Part shown: positions 57,730 to 64,000 of the stretch, piece by piece
Position numbering within the stretch: the stretch's first letter is position 1
How the letters are laid out: each line of letters opens with the position of its first letter
Assembly: GCF_038396675.1 (NCBI RefSeq)
Contig: NC_088934.1
Coordinates: forward strand, 34,817,001-34,881,000
DNA length: 64,000 nucleotides
Origin: Hydra vulgaris
Taxonomy: Eukaryota; Cnidaria; Hydrozoa; Anthoathecata; Hydridae
Direction of reading: 5' to 3'
The notes under the pieces: generated by a model
The model's database searches: none
Told to the model about the DNA's origin: nothing
What the model saw: only the letters and a program-made list of their open reading frames with translations
Translations under genes and position numbers: made by a program

Positions 57730-58440
57730 TAGTAATATAATAATTGGTGACATGCACGGACTTTTACAACAAAATAACCTAGTTCCTAATGATAAACCAT
57801 TCTTTTCATCAAAATTAACTGTTCTAGTTTCTGCAGATATTAAACTAGAGGATTCTGAGTGAAAAACTTTACAAAATTATAATGTAAAAAGTTAATAGCT
57901 GCAAACAATTATAATACTTATTTTGAGAGAAGTAATGAAATTTGGCTAGCTCAAGATTTTCAATACGCCTACTTTACATTAAATGTTACATCATCAGTTG
58001 AAGTCGGGAAACCATGTGGCTATTTTGAAAAGTTTGTAACAGAACAAAAAGAATAAGCCTAAGAATGCTAGTAATAGTTTATTTAGCCATAAATTACTTC
58101 ATGCAATAAAATTAAAACTAAGAAGTGAGTTTAAGTACGAAACTGGCACAAAAATTTAAAAAATTTGAAATAAAACTCCATTAAACCTGCTTATATATAT
58201 TCACGTAATGAAACTTTATCATTAACTATTAATGGTGATATATCAAAATCAACATATCAGCATCTAAGAAATGGGGCTGAAAAAAATGGCTGCCACATAT
58301 ATCCTTTGTATAATAGTATAGAATCTTTAAAAGCTAAATGCTATCCCAAGAACATTTAAATTGGTGGCTAGTCAGTACAAATATCGCTAAAAGATCATCT
58401 AAAACACACTCTTGAAAAAGCTATGTGATGGCTATAGTGA
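57730..58440 (+). pseudogene. Decayed gene of unknown repeat protein
   Basis: Discontinuous protein-like frames: HGLLQQNNLVPNDKPFFSS, then around 58,200-58,420 ETLSLTINGDISKSTYQHL, NGCHIYPLYNSIESLKAKCYP and LKDHLKHTLEKA, with stops between. From memory the order (leader, ...SKxxY..., PxYxxV..aKxxCYP, LLDHT) recalls multi-copy cnidarian proteins of unknown role. It may belong to the same kind of repeat gene as 34,720-35,510. Confidence 0.3.
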
Positions 58441-59430
58441 CGTATGGAGAGTGCCTGTTGATTATTTGTGTAGTACCTTTAGTACTCAGTAGACTTTTTA
58501 ATAATAAAAACGTTGTCATATCATTCAGTGAGAATCTGCGGCCAACATATTCAAAATAAAAGTACATTATTATATATAGAGATGATAAATAATCTATAGA
58601 CTTATTCAAAACAACGTGAACATGTAATAATATCAATAATAGAGTCTGAAATCTATTCACTTATTTAAATTTTTTATTCATTTCTATATATTTATTTATA
58701 TATTTCAAATCAATTATACAACAATATCGATAATAGAGTTTCAAATCTAGTGATAAACTTTTATTTTTTCCGAGCTATAATTTAGTGCGCATTTTTATTT
58801 TTAACGTTTGTTGCATCAATTTTTATTTTAAGTTTATTCCATCAGAAGAGTTTGTTATTCAGTTCCACGATTTTAAGAAGTCATACGATTTGAAATTAAA
58901 AAAGTTTTAATCCGCGTTTTTAAAGTTTTATAAAGTTTGTTAATTAATTTTTAGTGTTGGCAACTATTTAACTAAAATTTATAATAAAAGTAAATATATC
59001 TTAATAAAAAATGATTCTTTGGACATATAAAGGGTTTTAGTAAATAAAAAAAGATCAAAATAATTTTGTCCACAGTATGTCTAATATCCGGTCAACTGTG
59101 GACTAACTGGTTTAATGTTTTTGCTTTGGAAATGGCTTTACATTTTGCAATTTTATTCTAAGTTTTGTATTTAGTGGCTTCCTTTATTCAGCGTGGTTGT
59201 TAAAAACCAATCTAACCAAAATAAAAGTTATTTCTGGAAATGATCAACTCGAACAATTGTTAGATAATAGAATAATAAAGGAATAATTGTTTTCTGGAAT
59301 GGACTAATTGAAATTAGTTCATTCCAGGCAACAGTTTTATGAATAGCTATTAACAAATAAACAAAAAAAAATTAATTTTCATTTCTCAGTGGCTGTTTCG
59401 ACCGGTGCTGACCAGTGCCGTCCCGAATGG
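58441..59430. other. No gene seen
   Basis: AT-rich. A short inverted pair near 59,270-59,340 (CTGGAATGGACTAATTGAAA / TTAGTTCATTCCAG). Confidence 0.45.
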
Positions 59431-59442
59431 GGTGAGGGGTAT

Positions 59443-59490
59443 CCCCCAATTCCCCATTCCCCAACCCCCATACCCCCATTCCCCATTCCC
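59443..59490 (-). repeat. G-quadruplex-prone tract on minus strand
   Basis: Seven C-runs of 3-5 (ATCCCCCAATTCCCC, ACCCCCATACCCCC, ATTCCCC) within 48 bases; the minus strand has G-runs spaced 2-4 bases apart, meeting the usual G4 rule. Confidence 0.8.
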
Positions 59491-60479
59491 GATTTAGTTG
59501 GCAAGTTTTGAAGTATTGTTGGCAAATATCTAATATCGAGGACCTTTTTTTTGTGTGCGTGTGTGTCTCTAGTTGGCGAAAAACACATACGAGGCCCCTC
59601 CTAATCAGAGACCTCTTCGGGACGGCTCTGACAACAACCACGCTTAATAAGAGAAGCGAAAAGCAGCAGCATCACTACAAATTTGACCGGCTCCTTTTCG
59701 GTAATTTTTTGTCAGGGCCACAAACTTATTTCCTCCCGAAAAAAACTTAATACTGAAACAAATAAATCAAAAAAATGTTTTCAAAGCTTTTCTGCAAAGA
59801 ATCTTTCTTTCTAAAAAGTTTAAAACCCCAACTTAAAAAAAAATAAAATATTAGAGAAAAAAAGTAAGGGTACGACCTCCTTGCCCAGGAAACAAATTTA
59901 ACATGCACGTTCATCGAGACTACACAAATGCTGTCAGGATAAAGTAAGTTCAAAGTACACCCGGAATGATAAAGTAAAATTAAAAAAAAAAAAAGATTCA
60001 AAAAAGTGGAGTTCTCTCCAGTGCTCTGAAAACAATTCAACTTGTACTTTAATTAAGTTTACACCAATGCTGGAAGGTTTACACATGTATGAATTACACG
60101 TAGCTTAGAAATTATGCCCCCTTTTCCTCTTCTTTCCCCGACCATCGTTCATTATGGCCATTAACCTAATCTGCTAAACAAAAAAAAAAATAAAAAAAAA
60201 GTAAATGATTATTTAGTAGCCCCTATTAGCACTCATGCGACAGGGAGCCCGTCTCTATACTACTAGTATAGCAGCGTGTTGGCTATATTTGCCCCTAATT
60301 ATAGTAGAACTACCCTTTAAGATATACGTGAAAAAAAAAATCTTTTCCCGATGCCCCACTACAAATATTGCCCATATACATCGGAGTATTACCTGATGTA
60401 TTACCCAGAAGTGCCCTCAATTTTTTGCCCTATCTCAAAATTTATGTTAAATCAACATGAAATGACTGTTCTTTGAGAA
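59491..60479. other. No gene supported; locally less AT-rich
   Basis: Contains GACCTCTTCGGGACGGCTCT and TGTGTGCGTGTGTGT. GCCC-rich scraps at 60,280-60,430. Frames here lack family features. Confidence 0.4.
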
Positions 60480-61630
60480 AGTAAATAATATAACTTACTT
60501 TTTACTTACTTACCAAGTAAAGTATAAAATTTTATAGAAAAAAAATTACTTTTATTTGCAAAAGTAAATAATTTTTTTCAAATTACTTTTATGTAAGCTG
60601 TTTTTGCTAATTACTTACTTTTGCACGTAAAAGTAATTTGTTGTTACGATGTAGTTTTACTTTACTTGGTAATGTAAGTGTTATGTCTTTTAAATTTTAT
60701 ATTTACGTAAGTTTATTTCATAAATAAATTTTTTTACATTTAAAAAGTAAATTGCATTTCGATGTAAATTTTTAACGTAATTTTAACCAATATTACTTTT
60801 TAACGTCGTTTACTTTACATAACTTACCATTAAAAGTAAGTTACATTTACAAGTAAAAGTAAAAATGTAAATAACTTTTACTTGTAAAAGTAAATTACTA
60901 TTTCAAGTAACGGTTACTCAAATGAAAAACTTAGCTTAAGTAATTAAGTTTTAGGCGTGATATAATTTATGTAAAAAAAACGAATTACTTTTAAATGTAA
61001 GTAAGTTATATTTTGTTATAAGCGTTATGTAAAGTAATTTATGCGTAAAAGTAATTCGCGTTTTTACGCGTCTTTTACTTATTTTTATCAAAATAAGTAA
61101 AAGTGCCATCCCTACTAATCAATACTATCAAATACTATCAAATGATGCGTCAATACTAGTTAATATTAGCCAATACTATCAAACAATACATCGCTAAAAA
61201 GGGCAGAAAAAGATCTTTATGAAACAACTGATGTTTGCTTAAAGGGATTAAAATAAAAGTTTAATGTAGCAAAAAAGCAACAAATTTGTTAGTCTATTTT
61301 CACTTTACTCTTTAAATTAAGCTGAAATGCGCAATGAATTTGTTAGATAGATTTTTTCTTCAAGAATATCAAAGAGCAAATATGTCAGACATAAAATTAT
61401 GTCAAAATATGTCCGTAGAAAATATGTCTGACAAATTTTATATTAGTAGAAAATAATTCAGACATAAAATTATGTCAAAATATGTCCGTAAAAAATATGT
61501 CTGACATTTTTTATGTCAGCAGAAAATAGTTCAGACATAAAATTATGTCAAAATATGTCGATAGAAAGTATGTGGGACTTATTTTATGTCGGCAGAAAAT
61601 ATGTCTCATACTTATTTGACAGATAACAAC
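60480..61630 (-). mobile_element. Non-autonomous, internally deleted copy of the 42.3-45.9-kb hAT-type element
   Basis: Reading the minus strand: GACATA palindromic tandem repeats (61,620-61,380), the stretch with GCGCATTTCAGCTTAA, ATCAGTTGTTTCATAAAG and GATGCATCATTTGATAGT-like sequence, then directly GGATGGCACTTTTACTT and the AGTAA tract. The same blocks flank the transposase in the 42.3-kb copy. The transposase is absent. Confidence 0.65.
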
Positions 61631-62866
61631 CCTGGTGCTAAGTTATTTTGTAGAGTATAACAAGTTCATTAAAAACTTAATAAAACTTAATAAAATTAAA
61701 AAGCAAATTTGTTAAAAACTAAAAAAATAAAAGTTTTGAATTCATTAAATAAAATTTACTTGTGACCAAATCTCTTCCTACAATCTCATGTAAATAACTT
61801 GTGAATGAAGTTTCTCTTAAAAAAAGTAGTATTTAAAAAGCTCTTCTCAAAGCAGAAGATTTTTTAAATACTACTTTAAAAACGTATTATGCGAGATACG
61901 TGTTTTATTTTGTTAGTTAACATATATGAAATATAAATTGATTAACTTAAAATATATTAAATTTGATTTTAAAAGCACTTGTATTGGATTTAATAAGATA
62001 ATCAAACTGCAACTGCAACTGCAAACTTTATGACAAAATTAATTTAAAAGGCAATTTACTTCAAAACAATTCAGTCACTAAAAAACAAACTGAAGATAGA
62101 TAAAAATGGAACTGCAAAGATGTTAGCAGAAATAAAAGCAACTTAAAAGTATATAAAAACCTTTGTCATTGATTTTTGTTTCGATCTTTGATATTAAAAA
62201 AAATCAATATCATTTAAAAGACCGATGTAGGCAAAAAAAAAATGTCGATAAAGCAGAAAAGCTAATAAAACAGAAAAGCTAAAAAACAAAAAAATAAAAA
62301 GATCGAACAAAAATGAGCACATACTTGATAAAAAAATAAAAAGATCAAACAAAAAAAAAAGCACATACTTGATTGACATACTGTGAAATCCTTAGAGCTT
62401 TAAATGAAGGAAAAGTTAAAAAAACATATATAATCAACATAGCTAACAAAAAACAAATAGTTAATAAATATTACCCAAAACGTAAAAACTTAAAACAGAA
62501 GAAAAAACGTTTTACAAAAAGAAGCACTACTACCTCGCATTGTAAAAAGACCTCGTGGACTTCCTTAAATAAAGTGCCTAGTGTAGTGAAAAGTCTATTT
62601 TACAAAAACTAGAAAATCAATGTTAAGCATTCATTGACCTTAAGCGTTCATTGAAAAAACAATAGCATGAGGATCGCGGTTTAGAAAATCAAAGGTTTTC
62701 AGAAATTTTAAAAATTCGTAACTAACTCATTAACTAATGCGTTAAGCATTGGCTGGACTAACTATATTTAAATAAATAAGTATATAATAAAATTTATACT
62801 TATTTATCTATTTAGTCCGGTCTATCTCTAACTAGTCGAGTCAATCTCTTTTTTATACTTAATTAT

Positions 62867-62868
<2 letters not shown>
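61631..62868. other. No gene supported
   Basis: A 79-codon Lys-rich frame at 62,373 has no ATG and no family features. A 13-bp hairpin lies at 62,772-62,807 (ATAAATAAGTATA and complement). Confidence 0.4.
62289..62373 (+). repeat. 42-bp tandem duplication
   Basis: AAAAATAAAAAGATCGAACA ... GCACATACTTGAT occurs twice in a row with minor changes. Confidence 0.8.

Positions 62869-62948
<80 letters not shown>
62869..62948. repeat. (TA)n microsatellite
   Basis: About 80 bases of uninterrupted TA. Confidence 0.97.
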
Positions 62949-62952
<4 letters not shown>

Positions 62953-63214
62953 CATAAATAAATAAGTATAAAATAGCAAACATTTTTTTAAATAGAAACA
63001 ACAGAGTTTTAATTTGCCTTCTAGACAATACTAATTTGAAATCAGGGCAGGTAACTCAATTTTTTAAATTAGTTTTTATAATTAACTGTGATAAAATAGT
63101 TTACTTTTAATTTCATATTTAATAGTTTTATTACTATTCGGTTGTGCATTTATTTATCATTATTAGTTTTTTGAAAAAGGAAAGTCTTATTTTCATTATT
63201 ACAAATTTTTGCTT

Positions 63215-63530
63215 TTAAATAAGCTATTTTTACTTTTAATTTGGCATTTTTTCATTTTAATTTGGCACTTTTTGCTTAACTTTGGCATTTTCTTATTTTA
63301 ATTTAGCAATTTTCTTTTTAAATTGGCCTGTTTTTATTTTAATTTGATATATAAAACTTACAACTTACAAAACAAATTTGAGCCAAATTAAAATGAAAAT
63401 TAGCCAAATAATAATAAAAATAGAAAAATTAAAATAAAATAAAAACAAAATGCCAAATTGAAGAGAAAAGTGCCAAAATAAAACTAAAAAATGACAAATT
63501 AAAGGGAAAACTTTATAAACTAAATTGAAA
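63215..63530. repeat. Foldback of repeated AATTTGGCA units
   Basis: Left arm (63,215-63,345): about six units like TTTTAATTTGGCATTTT, period 20-25. Right arm (63,380-63,530): complementary units (AATGCCAAATTGAAG, AGTGCCAAAATAAAA). The spacer is about 35 bases. Confidence 0.7.
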
Positions 63531-64000
63531 AAATGCAAAACTATTGTGAAAATGGATCAACTTAAACCAAAAAAAGTGTGTTAATTTGTAATTTTTTTGC
63601 GTAATCTCGGGGCTTGTTGACAAATTGTGTTTTCTTTATGCACCGGCCATCTGTGTTTATTTTATAATATCTTTTGTATTTATATATTTATATTACATTT
63701 AATGTTGCAAATTAACTAAAGGTTTGCTAAAGTATATAGGTAAGGGGGTAAACAATGATTAAGCAACTGATAAAAATTAGGTGTTAATCAATTATTTAAA
63801 AAAAATCTCTTAATCGAATAGTTTTTTTTTGAAGTTTATAACGTTGTTATAACTTTTTGATTTATCTTTTGTAGTTGTAATAACAACTTTACATTTGCTC
63901 AGAAATAAAAAAATTGTTTTCATTTGGTACCAGTGAAAAACAGAAATAAATAATCATTTACAACGTGGCAAAACAGTAGCCTGTCCGCGAAAAACAACGT
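63531..64000. other. No gene seen
   Basis: AT-rich host DNA to the window end. Confidence 0.45.

Noticed and set aside
59372..59641. Minus-strand protein-coding frames
   Set aside because: They arise from the G-rich tract, overlap each other in two frames and show no family pattern.
62373..62612. 79-codon Lys-rich frame
   Set aside because: No ATG at the start, low complexity, no recognisable domain.

Overview
The window is very AT-rich metazoan DNA. Its mix of repeats (CR1/L2-like LINE, hAT, pogo, tRNA-derived SINEs, a Penelope-like fragment, long TA microsatellites, TTAGGG repeats) and its animal innate-immunity domains (TRAF, death fold) fit a cnidarian, most likely Hydra. The species call is inference; no marker gene is present.

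Bases 1 to about 26,100 hold an integrated, decaying copy of a large Polinton/Maverick or adintovirus-class DNA virus. All but one gene run on the + strand. Order: TRAF-like MATH domain (cut by the left edge), arrays of small paralogous genes, PIF1-like helicase, protein-primed-type family B DNA polymerase, a small Cys-rich gene, a death-domain protein, FtsK/HerA-type packaging ATPase, two unknown genes, retrovirus-type integrase, a large structural gene, a coiled-coil/zinc-ribbon gene, double-jelly-roll-type major capsid protein, and a cluster of tiny basic core proteins ending in one with 17-residue repeats. One small membrane protein lies on the - strand, followed by a CpG-rich block that may be its promoter or part of the viral terminus. 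Almost every large gene has in-frame stops and frameshifts. No adenain-type protease was found here, yet the last core protein has three adenain-like cleavage motifs. The left terminus is outside the window.

Bases 1 to 7,300 carry a recurring leader, a T-run followed by AGATTACATAATAAAAA and then ATG, in front of about 16 genes or gene remnants. It reads either as a late-type promoter or as a 3' splice acceptor; Hydra does spliced-leader trans-splicing, so the second reading is testable.

Bases 26,200 to 38,370 are host intergenic/intronic DNA with a likely 105-nt minus-strand exon, a 38-bp tandem repeat, a broken TRAF RING exon at 29.6 kb, long TA tracts, an interstitial telomeric repeat, a Penelope-like RT fragment and a small MITE. 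Bases 38,380-41,306 are an almost complete pogo-class transposon with matching termini. Bases 42,300-45,960 hold a hAT element whose ends recur, inverted and without the transposase, at 60,480-61,630. Bases 47,534-50,679 are a TIR-bounded element carrying a two-exon gene for a DDE-like protein I cannot place in a named transposon superfamily. Bases 53,180-57,657 are a broken two-ORF LINE. The rest is AT-rich DNA with hairpins, a G-quadruplex-prone tract and a foldback repeat at 63.2-63.5 kb.

Functionally, the viral block has replication (helicase, PolB), integration (RVE integrase), packaging (ATPase), capsid (MCP, probable minor capsid protein) and genome condensation (basic peptides). TRAF-C and death-fold proteins are candidate modulators of host innate signalling.
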